Assembly: GCA_016706365.1 (NCBI GenBank)
Contig: JADJJU010000011.1
Coordinates: 62,001-126,000 of the forward strand
DNA: 64,000 nt
Reading direction: 5' to 3'
Source of the DNA: Saprospiraceae bacterium
GTDB taxonomy: Bacteria > Bacteroidota > Bacteroidia > Chitinophagales > Saprospiraceae
Translations under genes and position numbers: made by a program
Shown: positions 1 through 9,281 of the stretch, in pieces
Layout: every line of letters starts with the position of its first letter
Position numbering within the stretch: the first letter of the stretch is position 1
Notes under the pieces: generated by a model
What the model was told of the DNA's origin: nothing
Seen by the model: the letters and a program-made list of their open reading frames with translations, nothing else
Databases searched by the model: none

Positions 1-1238
1 AGATCATCGGTGACGACTTCGAAAAAATCAAACAAGTGGCTGCTATCTCTGCAAACAATGATGAGGAAATCGGAGCATTGATCGCTGACGCAATGAAGAG
101 AGTTTCTAAAGATGGTGTTATCACTGTTGAGGAAGCTAAAGGAACTGATACTTATGTCGAAGAAGTAATGGGTATGCAGTTTGACCGTGGTTATCTTTCT
201 CCTTACTTCATCACTAATGCAGAAGAAATGGTGACTGAGTATGAGAATCCTTATATCCTTATCTATGATAAAAAGGTTTCCAACATGCAGGAAATCCTTC
301 CTATCCTGGAGAAGGTGGTTCAATCAGGTCGTCCTCTATTGATCATTGCTGAAGATGTTGAAAGCCAGGCACTGGGTGTTTTGGTTGTTAACAGACTTCG
401 TGCAGGATTGAAAATTGTAGCAGTGAAAGCTCCGGGATTTGGAGATCGCAGAAAAGCAATGCTGGAAGATATTGCCATCCTTACAGGTGGTACTGTTATT
501 TCTGAAGAGCAAGGCTACAAGCTGGAAAACACAGAATTGGAGCACCTTGGTCAGGCAGCTAAAATCACCATCGATAAAGATAATTCTACGATTGTAGATG
601 GATTAGGATCTGATGATCATATCAAAGCTCGTATCAATTCAATCAAGCAACAAATTGAAACCACTACTTCTGACTACGACCGCGAAAAGCTGCAGGAACG
701 TCTTGCTAAATTGGCAGGAGGAGTTGCTGTTCTTTATGTTGGCGCACCTTCAGAGGTGGAAATGAAAGAAAAGAAAGATCGTGTAGATGATGCATTGCAC
801 GCTACAAGAGCTGCAATCGAAGAAGGTATCGTTTCAGGTGGTGGTGTAGCACTTGTGCGCGCTATCAACAGTCTGAAGGACATGAGAGGTGTCAATGAAG
901 ATGAAACAATCGGTATCAGTATCGTTCGCAAAGCATTGGAATCACCACTTCGTACTATTGCAGAAAATGCAGGTGCAGAAGGTTCTGTAGTATTCCAGCA
1001 AGTAATGAGCCAGAGTGGAAGCTATGGTTACAATGCGCGCACAGATATTTATGAAGATTTGAAAGCAGCTGGAGTTATTGACCCTACTAAAGTGACCAGA
1101 ATTGCATTGGAAAATGCGGCTTCTATCGCAGGTATGGTATTAACTACTGAGTGCGTAATCAGTGATAAGCCGGAGCCTAAAGACGCTTCCCCGGGTGGAA
1201 TGGGTGGCATGGGCGGTGGAATGGGTGGAATGATGTAA
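1..1238 (+). CDS. groEL: Chaperonin GroEL (Hsp60), 3' part
   Basis: The 60-kDa chaperonin subunit forms double heptameric rings that fold cytosolic proteins in an ATP-dependent cycle with GroES. The reading frame is open from base 3, so the gene starts before the window and roughly the first 130-140 residues (most of the N-terminal equatorial domain) are missing. Visible family signatures are GMQFDRGYLSPYF at the start of the apical domain, KAPGFGDRRKAML, and the returning equatorial segment with EEGIVSGGGVAL. The protein ends in the typical Gly-Met-rich tail (GGMGGMGGGMGGMM). The GTG at base 36 is an internal valine, not a start. A strong terminator follows after 30 bases. No groES is visible because the upstream side is cut off. 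Identification is certain; only the 5' end is unknown. Confidence 0.98.
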   Translation, partial: IIGDDFEKIKQVAAISANNDEEIGALIADAMKRVSKDGVITVEEAKGTDTYVEEVMGMQFDRGYLSPYFITNAEEMVTEYENPYILIYDKKVSNMQEILPILEKVVQSGRPLLIIAEDVESQALGVLVVNRLRAGLKIVAVKAPGFGDRRKAMLEDIAILTGGTVISEEQGYKLENTELEHLGQAAKITIDKDNSTIVDGLGSDDHIKARINSIKQQIETTTSDYDREKLQERLAKLAGGVAVLYVGAPSEVEMKEKKDRVDDALHATRAAIEEGIVSGGGVALVRAINSLKDMRGVNEDETIGISIVRKALESPLRTIAENAGAEGSVVFQQVMSQSGSYGYNARTDIYEDLKAAGVIDPTKVTRIALENAASIAGMVLTTECVISDKPEPKDASPGGMGGMGGGMGGMM

Positions 1239-1270
1239 TCATTTCTTCCTTTCTTAATGGAATAAATTAT

Positions 1271-1305
1271 AAAAAGCCTGTTGTCGTAAGATGACGGGCT
1301 TTTTT
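1271..1305 (+). terminator. Intrinsic terminator after groEL
   Basis: AAAAAGCC pairs with GGCTTTTT, with the stem extended inward by several G-T and Watson-Crick pairs around a short loop, followed by a run of six T. It lies just downstream of the groEL stop. Confidence 0.85.
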
Positions 1306-1310
1306 GCTTT

Positions 1311-1930
1311 TAGCTATTAGCCTTTAGCTATTGGCAACAGCCAAACAGCCGGGAAGAAGTTACAAGCCTCAAGCTTTAAGTGGAACAGCCGCTGCTAGTT
1401 GCTGGTTGCTCGTTGCTCGTTGCTCGTTGCTGGTTAACAGCCGGGAAGAAGTTGCACGCTTGAGCTTTAAGTTCCCAAAAAGCCGCTGCTGGCTGTTGGC
1501 CTCTAGCTTCTGGCAAACAGCCGGGAAGAAGTTGCATGCTTCAAGCTTCAAGAGGAACAGCCGTTGCTGATTGCTCGTTGCTCGTTGCTGGTTAACAGCC
1601 AGGAAGAAGTTGCACGCTCGAGCTTTAAGTTCCCAAAAAGCCGCTGCTGGCTGTTGGCCTTTAGCTTCTGGCAAATAGCCGGGAAGAAGTTGCAAGCTTC
1701 AAGCATCAAGAGGAGCAGTCGTTGCGAGTTGCTGGTTGCTGGTTGCTGGTTAACAGCCTGGAAGAAGTTGCACGCTCGAGCTTTAAGTTCCCAAAAAGCC
1801 GCTGCTGGCTCTGGCCTTTAGCTTCTGGCAAACAGCCGGGAAGAAGTTGCATGCTGCAAGCTTCAAGAGGAACAGCCGTTGCTGGTTGCTGGTTGCTGGT
1901 TTAACAGCCAGACAGCCGCTGCTGGCTCAT
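1311..1930. repeat. Tandem 157-172 bp array built from heptamers
   Basis: Four imperfect copies of one unit begin at 1351, 1523, 1681 and 1838 (spacing 172, 158 and 157). Each unit starts with GGGAAGAAGTT after an AACAGCC. It then carries GCTTCAA-type heptamers, another AACAGCC, a run of GTTGCTG heptamers (GTTGCTGGTTGCTGG), a third AACAGCC, a second GGAAGAAGTTGCACGCT, and finally GGCTGTTGGCCTTTAGC. The unit is therefore a higher-order repeat made of 7-base words. Frames that stay open through it reflect the period and are not genes. No coding signal was seen. Confidence 0.9.
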
Positions 1931-2001
1931 AGCTTCTCGCTGAACATCAGGTTAAGATGTGCATCCAAAGTTACAGGAATCCGTTTAACATTGCGGGTGG
2001 G

Positions 2002-2068
2002 ACATCACCTTCGATATCACAAATATCAAAAATGTCACCTTGCGAGCGCAGTGATGCTAGATGTCACC
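2002..2068. repeat. Degenerate ATCACC-spaced hairpin element
   Basis: ACATCACC at 2002-2009 and ATGTCACC at 2032-2039 and 2061-2068 separate two short inverted repeats (GATAT/ATATC around 2012-2028, and a poorer one after 2040). It looks like an eroded copy of the better-preserved hairpin clusters near 16.5, 19.3 and 34.5 kb. Confidence 0.45.
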
Positions 2069-2140
2069 AGTGCTACAACTTAAGCCAGTTAAATGCTAGA
2101 CCACAGGTATACACGAATTTTAAAGAGCAGTAATGAATAA

Positions 2141-4208
2141 TCACATTACCAGCTCATTACTCATCTCCGGTTTTTTTTTGAGTTGGAGGGGAAGGGAGAT
2201 GGTGAAAGAGGAGCCTTTTCCATGTTCGCTTTGGACACTGATGCTCCCACCATTGCGTTCAATTATGTCCTTGCAGAGGATAAGACCCAGACCGAAGCCG
2301 CGTTCCTTGGCAGTACCGAGGGTGGTTTTAAGTTCTTTTTTGAATAGCTTATCAAGAACTTCTTCCGGGATTCCGATTCCTGAGTCGGCTACTACAATTC
2401 TGAGGATAGAGCCTTCCTGCATGGCGTAGGTTACAATCGTGCCACCTTCAGGCGTGTATTTGATGGCATTGGAAATAAGATTGCGGATGACAAATTTTAA
2501 TGATTCTCTATCTGTGAATACCTGATATGGCAATTCGATAGAGTTGTCCAGAATCAAATTTTTCTTTTCAGCCTGATGACGGAAAAGGGACATACAATCA
2601 TTTACAATATCGTTCACCACGCATGTTTCTGGATTGAGTTTCAGACCACGCATCTGAGTCGAAGCCCATATGAGGAGATTCTCGAGGAGACTTGAGGTTT
2701 GATCCACATTCTTCTCTACCTGTGCTAGAAAGGTGCGGAGTTCTTTTTCATCTACCAGATCATTTTCCACCAATTCAAGCAGACCTTTCAAAGTCTTCAT
2801 TGGTGTGCGAAGGTCATGAGCGATGATGGAGAATACCTTATCTTTGATGGCAACCAGTTCAGACAAGTCTTCGGCTTGTTTTTCCAAAGCTTGTTGTTGC
2901 ATTACGATTTCCTGCTTTTTCTTTTCAATCTGGATCTTAGTGCTCTTTTTCAATTTAATATTTGCGAACGCCAGACCGATAGTGATTAATACCAGCGCTC
3001 CTGCAACCAAAGCAAATATCCAAACCCAATAGTTTTTGGTTTGTATGGATTGATGCAACACATCAGATTGGTGATAACGGGCATAATCCAACTCTTGCCG
3101 TAGCAATCTTGTATTCAATGCATGGTCAGTGATCTGAGCAGCTTCTAATTGTGCCGAATATTCAAGTGATTTTTTGAGTGTGGCATAAGCCATATCATAT
3201 ACTCCTGATTTGGAGTAAAGCGTTGCCAACATTTGTGAAGTCTGAACCAGACCACTCAGATTGTTTTGTTCTTCTGCAATAGTTTTTGCTTCCTGAACCA
3301 ATCTCATGGCTTCTTCCATGTTGCTGGTTTTCTGTTCGTATTCAGATAGGCTGATCAATACCTGAAACACAATTCTCTCGAAATTGATATCACGGGCAAG
3401 GGTGAGGCTTGCAGTCAAATACTTTTGGGCATCGACAAACTCATTCCTTGCAAGATGCGCCTGTCCGATATACATCTGAGAGATCGCTTTATAATTCAGG
3501 TCTCCTGTTTTCTCTGCAAGGTCCATTGAGATTGCAAATTGTTCGCCGGCAGATTCATAATCTTCCTGCGCCATATATACCTGTCCAAGACTATTATGGG
3601 CTTGTAGCTTTAAAGGAATATTGGAGAGAAATTCATAGATTTTGATTGCTTTAGTAAAGGATTCAATGGCACCTTCATAGTCAGCAATTTTTTGTTGGGC
3701 TTGTCCCACATTTTGAAGACAGGCAGCAATTTCTCTGGCATCACCAAGAGATTCTCTGATCTTTAGTGATTTGGAGAAGTATTCAAATGAAGTTTCCGCA
3801 TCTCCTTTTTCAAAATACAGATTTCCAAGATTATTAAGCACAGTGCTTAAACCGGGTTGATCTTGTATGGTAGAATAAATATGGAGAGATCTATTAAGGA
3901 AGTTGATGGCCAGATTGTTATCACCTTGTAAGAGGTAAGACAGTCCTACGTGTCTCAGGGGCAAGCGCCATGCTGGGTTTATGCTGCGATTTTTCTGCTT
4001 GTTTGAGTGCTTCACGTGAGCAGTATAGAGCGCTGTCCGGTTTTGAGACCCAATAAAGGCTGGCAAGTTCGCATAAAACACTGACTCTTGACTCAATTGT
4101 AAGATTTTCGTTGAGCAGGGTCTGCAGACTATCCTTTTTAGTTGATTGCGCCGGGATTGTACCGGAAAGGAGCAACAGTAAGACAGGCAAGAACCATCTC
4201 AGGGGCAT
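2141..4208 (-). CDS. TPR-containing sensor histidine kinase (one frameshift)
   Basis: A membrane sensor kinase that autophosphorylates on histidine and passes the phosphate to a response regulator. The restored protein is about 688 residues. It has a signal peptide (MPLRWFLPVLLLLLSG), a periplasmic stack of tetratricopeptide repeats to about residue 360, a transmembrane helix near 395-420, and a coiled coil. The HisKA box AHDLRTP has its histidine near residue 463. The ATPase domain shows the N box (NLISNAIKYTPEGG), DSGIGIP and GFGLGLILCKDII. The frame breaks in the G4 run at 3958-3961: removing one base joins the signal-peptide frame (4208 start) to the TPR frame as MALALRHVGLSY. This one-base excess may be a sequencing error. 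The response regulator at 4479-4868 lies upstream on the same strand and is a plausible partner (inference). The sensed signal is unknown. Confidence 0.88.
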
Positions 4209-4299
4209 GTAGCAGTAGTAATAACGTTAAAAATAATGACTTCAAACTGAAATCATCGGAAATAACATTCCGCGCTGCTAATTTTAAGGTATGAAAAGA

Positions 4300-4307
4300 C
4301 AAATATA
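4300..4307 (-). promoter_or_regulatory. TAnnTTTG-type -7 element upstream of the kinase
   Basis: On the minus strand this reads TATATTTG, matching the Bacteroidota -7 consensus, about 90 bases before the kinase start. No convincing -33 TTG at the usual spacing was identified, so the call is tentative. Confidence 0.3.
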
Positions 4308-4478
4308 CAATTAAATCATATAAATTGTTTGCAAGAATTTCTAATTATGGCCATCCCATGTAGATCGAAAATGTTTCAATATTTTCAATTTATCCAAACA
4401 GCTTCCGAATATAAATTATATTTCATTGATATTCAGTTGTTTAACTCTGATATCGCCTGCTTCTAAATTCGAAGTTGC

Positions 4479-4868
4479 CTATTCCGCCAATAATCTTAGA
4501 TATACCTCTTTTTTCAGAGGCTTCACCAGATAGTCTTTTACGATGGGGTAGGTTTTAGATTTTGCGATGTCGCGGTGGTCGATAGAAGAACTGACTATGT
4601 AAACTGCAACTTGTTTTTCAAGGCTTTCAAGCTTAGGCACTATAGCATCAAGAAAAGACCAACCATCCATTTCAGGCATGTTTATGTCCAGTAATATGAT
4701 GTCTGGAATATTTTCCTCACTAACTTGTGCAGTCAGATAATCATACACTTCCTTGCCATCATTGAAAATTTTGACACTATGTTCCGGACTGATTGAGGTG
4801 ATAACCTTATTAGCAGTAAACTGATAAATCTGGTCATCATCCACCACAAAAATATATCGTGCGCTCAT
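4479..4868 (-). CDS. Single-domain response regulator (CheY-like)
   Basis: A 129-residue stand-alone receiver domain with no output domain. It would take phosphate from a histidine kinase and act by protein-protein contact. The acidic pocket is Asp10-Asp12 (VVDDD), the phosphoacceptor is Asp61 in LLDINMPEMDG, the switch Ser lies in VSSS (93-95), and the conserved Lys is in VKP (116). It is transcribed in the same direction as the TPR kinase, with a 270-base gap between the regulator stop and the kinase start. They may be separate transcripts. The start at 4868 is the only ATG that gives a complete first beta strand. Confidence 0.9.
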   Translation of the reverse strand: MSARYIFVVDDDQIYQFTANKVITSISPEHSVKIFNDGKEVYDYLTAQVSEENIPDIILLDINMPEMDGWSFLDAIVPKLESLEKQVAVYIVSSSIDHRDIAKSKTYPIVKDYLVKPLKKEVYLRLLAE

Positions 4869-4917
4869 CTTTAAGGGTTAAAGGTTATTCTTTCTACTGC
4901 ATTGCAATCAATGCTTA

Positions 4918-4925
4918 CAAAAATA
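4918..4925 (-). promoter_or_regulatory. -7 element upstream of the response regulator
   Basis: Reads TATTTTTG on the minus strand (TAnnTTTG), about 50 bases before the regulator ATG. Assigned from consensus match and position only. Confidence 0.35.
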
Positions 4926-5228
4926 GTACCCAATTTGTTAAAAGCCGAATATCATCGGAATTATTCTATACTGTCTCAGTTCTGGTAACGAATCTAAGTG
5001 TTAAATTTATGATAAGCAATTAATATGAAATATAAATTTACTGTATAACTCAATGATTGTAAAATATCTGAATATGATTAATTTTCAAAATATTTCCTTT
5101 CACATGGAATGTGAAGAAAAAGGGAAGAACCGCTTGAGGACTAATAAATGGATTAAATTTTGAATAAAAATAGCTGTTATGGAATAAGATCTCGTCTTGA
5201 AAACCAGATGGATTGCTCAGGATTGTTC
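4926..5228. other. AT-rich divergent intergenic region, no gene seen
   Basis: About 300 bases between two divergent genes. A minus-strand frame at 5050-5301 overlaps the peptidase start, has no recognisable family and looks like chance. No hairpin, repeat or RNA gene was seen apart from the flanking promoter elements. Confidence 0.5.
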
Positions 5229-5236
5229 TACCTTTG
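5229..5236 (+). promoter_or_regulatory. -7 element of the M14 peptidase gene
   Basis: TACCTTTG matches TAnnTTTG and lies 15 bases before the ATG at 5252, implying a very short leader. No well-spaced -33 TTG is obvious. Confidence 0.4.
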
Positions 5237-5251
5237 TAAAAATTTGAGTTC

Positions 5252-6722
5252 ATGCAAGTTAAAAACATTCTTACTGCTTTCCTTTTTTTCTTCATTGTCA
5301 CTGTACCCTTAACAGAATCAAAAGCTCAGGAGCAAATTCCTTTTTTTGATTTGTGGCCTACTTTTAAAGAGGAAAAAATAAAAGACAGATTATTCAAACA
5401 TGCGGATTTGATTCCTATGGTCAAAGCTTACTCCACGCTTCCAGACTTTGAGGTGAGTCAGATAGGATTTTCATTTGAAGGCAGAGAAATATTGTTATTA
5501 AAAATCGGACATGGGGATACACCTGTTTTGTTGTGGTCCCAGATGCATGGTGATGAACCAACGGCCACTATGGCTATTATGGACCTGTGCAAGTTTTTTG
5601 CACAATCAGATTCACTGGATTATTTCAAGAATAAAATCAAAAATGATCTTTCCATTTACATTATCCCAATGCTTAATCCGGATGGAGCTGAGATTTACAA
5701 AAGAAGAAATGCACTGGATATAGATCTCAACAGAGATGCGATGATGCTGGAATCTCCCGAGTCAAAGATATTAAAGCAGATTCGTGACAGTCTTAATCCA
5801 AAGTTTGGTTTTAATCTTCATGATCAAAGTGCTTATTACACTGCAGGAGCTGAGAATAAACCTGCCGTAATAGCATTTTTAGCACCCGCATATAATGAAG
5901 AAAAGGATATCAATGATGTCAGGCTAATGCGATGCGACTCATTCAAATCATGAACAGATTGATTCAAAGTAAATTACCGGCAACGTTGGAAGGTACAATG
6001 ATACTTTCGAGCCCCGCGCATTTGGCGATAATATGCAAAAATGGGGTACGAGCACTATATTAATTGAATCCGGCTACCTTCCAGGCGATCCTGAAAAACA
6101 AAACAACCGACAATTGCATTTTGCCATGTTTTTGGAAGCCTTCCAGAATATTGCGGACAATCAATATCTATTTGAAAGTCTGCATGAATACCATGAGATT
6201 CCTTTCAACCAAAGAAGGGCTCATGATCTGATTATCAGAGGGCTGAAATATCCATATCAGGATAAATATCCGGTCATTGACGTTTCCTGGCAGCGCACTG
6301 AAACCTTCAGGTCTGATTACAGGAAGGGATATTACAAAGCAACTATTTCAGATATTGGTGACTTGTCAACCATGTGGGGTTTTGATGAGTTTGATGCTAC
6401 CCAATATGACTATGTTGAGGGAAAAATATTAAAAGGGGCCTGGAAAGAGATGCAGCATATGAAGGTCATTGATATTATCCGGAGCGGGCATAGTTGGATC
6501 CTCGCCAAAAGCCAGCCGGAACAGGAAGCTGCATCAAACCTGCCATTACAAGTTATTTTACATGAAAGAGATTTCAAGAATGACATTAAGATTTCACGAA
6601 ATCCGGGATTTTTTCTACAGCAAAATGGTCAGTTAAAAGTTTATATCCATAATGGAGTAAAATATGACTTGCAGGAACTTGCTAATATTTTAGGTGATAA
6701 GACGCTTGCGGATTTCTATTAA
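5252..6722 (+). CDS. Secreted M14-family zinc carboxypeptidase (two frameshifts)
   Basis: A probable zinc exopeptidase exported through Sec. The signal peptide is residues 1-25 (ending SKAQ). Zinc ligands are His99 and Glu102 (MHGDEPT) and His190 (FNLHD). An Asn-Arg pair (LNRD, 160-161) and a late catalytic glutamate in TILIESGYLPGD complete the M14 signature. The frame is broken twice: a G appears missing in GGC near 5922 (restoring DVRANAMRLIQIM) and another in GGC near 5979 (restoring LPGNVGRYND). With both restored the product is about 490 residues and continuous to 6722. Both changes are in G pairs only about 57 bases apart, which suggests read error. Without correction the protein would end at 5953 and lose the catalytic glutamate. 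The exact substrate is not predictable. Confidence 0.82.
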
Positions 6723-6775
6723 GCATTGTACATTGTTGGTTTGATTTTTCAATGAAATTGAAATTGAATTAAGCT

Positions 6776-7105
6776 ATGAAAACAATACTCCTGCTGACCA
6801 TTTCCAACATTTTTATGACTTTCGCCTGGTACTGGCATTTGAAGGATACGCAGGAAAAAATGTGGAAAATCATTTTCCTTAGTTGGGGAATTGCCTTCTT
6901 TGAATATATGTTTATGATTCCTGCCAATAGGATTGGTTACCGGACTTTTACAGCTTTTGAGTTAAAGACAATTCAGGAAATTATCAGCCTTAGTGTTTTT
7001 ACAATATTTGCAGTTTGGTACCTGAAAGAAGAATTAAAATGGAATTATATCGTGGGGTTTGTGCTACTGATACTTGCTGCATTTTTCATATTTAAGAAGT
7101 GGTAA
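6776..7105 (+). CDS. Small DMT-superfamily membrane protein (DUF486)
   Basis: A 109-residue protein with four hydrophobic helices (about 2-17, 30-47, 65-83 and 89-106). The pattern TFAWYWHLK, AFFEYMFMIPANRIGY and LKTIQEIISLSVF is characteristic of the DUF486 family of drug/metabolite-transporter-like proteins, and the length is normal for the family. No transported substrate is established. It follows the peptidase by 53 bases on the same strand and could be co-transcribed. The ATG at 6776 begins directly with the first membrane helix, which supports the start. Confidence 0.85.
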   Translation: MKTILLLTISNIFMTFAWYWHLKDTQEKMWKIIFLSWGIAFFEYMFMIPANRIGYRTFTAFELKTIQEIISLSVFTIFAVWYLKEELKWNYIVGFVLLILAAFFIFKKW

Positions 7106-7177
7106 AAGCCGGCTCCCCTACCCTTTCACTTGTGCATGAAAGGAAGCTGCCGGAAGTAGCTACCCGGAAGTAGCATG

Positions 7178-7251
7178 ACCCCGCCCCCGGGGGGCCCCCC
7201 CCCCCCCCCCCCCCCCGGGGGGGGCCGGGGGTGGGTCGCCCCCCCCCCTTT
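7178..7251. other. Poly-C/poly-G low-complexity block, probable artefact
   Basis: Over 70 bases that are almost only C and G, including an uninterrupted C run of about 22 followed by G8, GGCCGGGGG and C10. Nothing else in this AT-rich window resembles it. It sits in a gene-free 268-base gap. It most resembles an assembly or base-calling artefact; a real G-quadruplex-forming tract is a less likely alternative. Confidence 0.7.
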
Positions 7252-7320
7252 TTGATTGTGTTAATAAAAAATCTATTCTGAGTGACATTGCCCCAATTAA
7301 TGGACCCGGTTAAATAATAA

Positions 7321-7355
7321 AGCGCTTGCCAATTGACTTGACAAGCGCTCTTTTT
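7321..7355. terminator. Bidirectional terminator hairpin
   Basis: AGCGCTTG (7321-7328) pairs perfectly with CAAGCGCT (7342-7349) around a 13-base loop, with T5 on the plus side and an A/T-rich tail on the minus side. It lies between the convergent DMT-like gene and the T9SS cargo gene and could serve both. Confidence 0.75.
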
Positions 7356-7373
7356 AAGGGGTGTAAAAATAAA

Positions 7374-8714
7374 TTATTTTATCAAAATCTTTCTGCTTTC
7401 CGGTCTATATCCACCAGCTTGAAGTACTAAAATGTACATTCCGGCAGGTAATGAAGGTAACCTGAAATTTTCTGCGAATTGGAAAGATTTACCTCCGACT
7501 TTTTTTCCATTGAGATTATAGACAGTTAAATAAATCAAATTGGTAGTCTCAACATTGATTTGAACTACATCTCCGGGCCGGGCAGGATTCGGATTTCTGA
7601 TATCGAAAACCAAGTGCTTTTCTGAACCAATGGATGAAGTAAATCCTTTATAGAAATGCTTTTGCTGACTCATAATTACTTCCGGATTTTCCTCTAGTGA
7701 AATCTGTGTTTCCAAAACCACATTACCATCATGATCAAATTCTGTAGTCTCTCTTCGTACTGGTATCAAGATTCCGTTTGGAATGACATATGTTGTATAA
7801 ACACTGATTTCTCCCCATGTATCGTGATACTCAAACTCTTCAATGTCAATTTCAGTTTCTTCCCCCAGAGAAGTTGAAATTGTGGTTTTTCTGGTCACTC
7901 TCTTGTTATTATCGTAGGTGTATAAGTAATCCGTGGTGTTAATGAGCAACCAGCTTTCAGTTACAGTATTCCAGAATGAATTAGTTACCTGTAAAGGAGA
8001 ACCATTATCATCATATGAAACATACTCTATCAATTCTGAAAGATAAAATTCCAGGCTTTCAATACTGTAAAATTCAGTCTGGCTCGTTACAATTTTTTTA
8101 GAGGAATTGTAAGAATTTGTTTCGCGAGATGTTGGTACAAGTGCAAATTGCACTAAGTCCATGTTACTTGAAACTATGGTGTCCGGTAAATTCTGATTAT
8201 TGTAGGTAATATTTGTTGCTTCAAATGGTAAATACTCAGCTCCGAAAAATATAGCAAGCTCATGATAAAAGACTTGTCCATCATCTCTCGTCTTTTTTGT
8301 TTCTTTTGCAAATTCTACTAATTCTGACGTTTCCTCATCCATGGTACGAATTGTCGTAATAACTGTAGTTGGAGAAGTTTCGTAAGTCAGATCAGCTCTA
8401 AATGATTGCAACCATTGACCAGTATTATATTCAAATTGGCTTACAGTTTTGATCCTCTTTGACTGATCATACTCATAAACAATTTTACTTACCAGGGCTA
8501 GTCCTTCTTCATGCCGTTCGTACAAGTAAGTGGAATCTAAAGTGCTTTCTGAATTTCTGCGATCAGAGCCGGAATCGAACTTTTCAATTTCTTTCAGAAA
8601 AGCTTTCGCTTTGGCTGCGTGTTCGTAAAAATCAAGTCTGTCACCAGACTGTGCTGATAATAAAGAGCTGCTTAATAGTAAAACAGCAATGATTGGGTTT
8701 AGTAAAATTTTCAT
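7374..8714 (-). CDS. Secreted protein with YD-like repeats and T9SS sorting domain
   Basis: 446 residues. The signal peptide is 1-22 (LLLSSSLLSAQS). The middle consists of beta-strand-rich repeats of the type LYTYDNNKRVTRKTT and YEYDQSKRIKTVSQFEY, resembling YD/RHS-like repeats but shorter. The last 75 residues (NPNPARPGD, VYNLNGKKV, LPAGMYILVLQ, RKILIK) are a T9SS type A C-terminal domain, so export is Sec followed by type IX secretion to the surface or medium. The protein at 30626-31933 has the same layout and is probably a distant paralogue. No enzyme motif was seen and the function is unknown. The start at 8714 gives a clean signal peptide. Confidence 0.8.
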   Translation of the reverse strand: MKILLNPIIAVLLLSSSLLSAQSGDRLDFYEHAAKAKAFLKEIEKFDSGSDRRNSESTLDSTYLYERHEEGLALVSKIVYEYDQSKRIKTVSQFEYNTGQWLQSFRADLTYETSPTTVITTIRTMDEETSELVEFAKETKKTRDDGQVFYHELAIFFGAEYLPFEATNITYNNQNLPDTIVSSNMDLVQFALVPTSRETNSYNSSKKIVTSQTEFYSIESLEFYLSELIEYVSYDDNGSPLQVTNSFWNTVTESWLLINTTDYLYTYDNNKRVTRKTTISTSLGEETEIDIEEFEYHDTWGEISVYTTYVIPNGILIPVRRETTEFDHDGNVVLETQISLEENPEVIMSQQKHFYKGFTSSIGSEKHLVFDIRNPNPARPGDVVQINVETTNLIYLTVYNLNGKKVGGKSFQFAENFRLPSLPAGMYILVLQAGGYRPESRKILIK

Positions 8715-8838
8715 AGCTATTAGATTTTCTTTGACCGTAAGATGCAGGTAGCGATATGTTTCGTTTGCAGATTTTTTGATTCATGGATGAATGGTGATTT
8801 TTTTTCTACTAAAGGCAGTAAAGGAGAGATGAGATAGA

Positions 8839-9092
8839 CAGTTATGAATGATGAATGTTGAATGTTGAATGTTGAGTGAACAGCCGGTGAGGAGTTATGA
8901 ATTATGAATGATGAATGAATGGTGAATGGTGAATGGTGAGTGAACAGCCGCCGGTGAGGAATTATGAATTATGAATGTTGAATGTTGAATGTTGAGTGAA
9001 CAGCCGGTGAGGAATTATGAATTTTGAATTTAACAAGCAGTTAAACAGCCAGATGAGCAGCCGATAAATTGGAAATTGAAAATGAACAGCCA
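8839..9092. repeat. Heptamer array (AATGTTG / ATGGTGA) with AACAGCC spacers
   Basis: Runs of GAATGTTGAATGTTGAATG and GAATGGTGAATGGTGAATGG with a strict 7-base period, arranged in blocks of about 56-64 bases. Blocks are separated by TGAACAGCCGGTGAGGA at about 8877, 8941 and 8997. Read on the other strand, the ATGGTGA words match the array at 39.2-39.8 kb, so the two arrays are one family in opposite orientation. Not coding. Confidence 0.88.
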
Positions 9093-9129
9093 GGATGATG
9101 GCAACTAACACGCTGGGGTGAATCTCGTT

Positions 9130-9280
9130 TCTCCAGGTTAATCGCTCGCCTCAGGGATCGTAGCGGGCACGAGTGACCGCAGGAGCGAAGTAAAGCGGAG
9201 AGCCCGACCGTAGCAAATATTGTAGAGACGTCCAAATTGGGCGTCTCTACAATATTTGCTGCGGGGATGCCCAAATGATT
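9130..9280. repeat. Palindromic intergenic repeat with 18-bp perfect arms
   Basis: GCAAATATTGTAGAGACG (9213-9230) and its exact complement (9242-9259) flank TCCAAATTGGG. The core GTAGAGACG...CGTCTCTAC resembles palindromes dispersed in other bacteria such as cyanobacteria (from memory). To its left, 9130-9212 carries the motif AGGAGCGAAGTAAAGCGGAG, of a kind common in Bacteroidota intergenic repeats. It could fold into a very stable hairpin or be the relic of a small palindromic mobile element. Confidence 0.8.
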
Positions 9281-9281
9281 T

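Noticed and set aside
1331..2083. Several open frames on both strands over the 1.3-2.1 kb gap
   Set aside because: They consist of the tandem repeat and give unrelated repetitive peptides in three frames; no family, signal or start context.
3921..4096. Two separate genes for the N-terminal and TPR parts of the kinase
   Set aside because: Removing one base from the G4 run joins them into one family-typical protein with signal peptide, TPRs and kinase.
7178..7251. Regulatory G-quadruplex
   Set aside because: The block is too long, too pure and too foreign to the surrounding sequence; an artefact is the simpler reading.
8839..9092. CRISPR-like array
   Set aside because: Period is 7 bases with no unique spacers and no cas gene nearby; the same holds for the 39-kb array.
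9041..9274. 77-residue minus-strand frame
   Set aside because: Lies over the heptamer and palindrome repeats and shows no family; overlaps no promoter.
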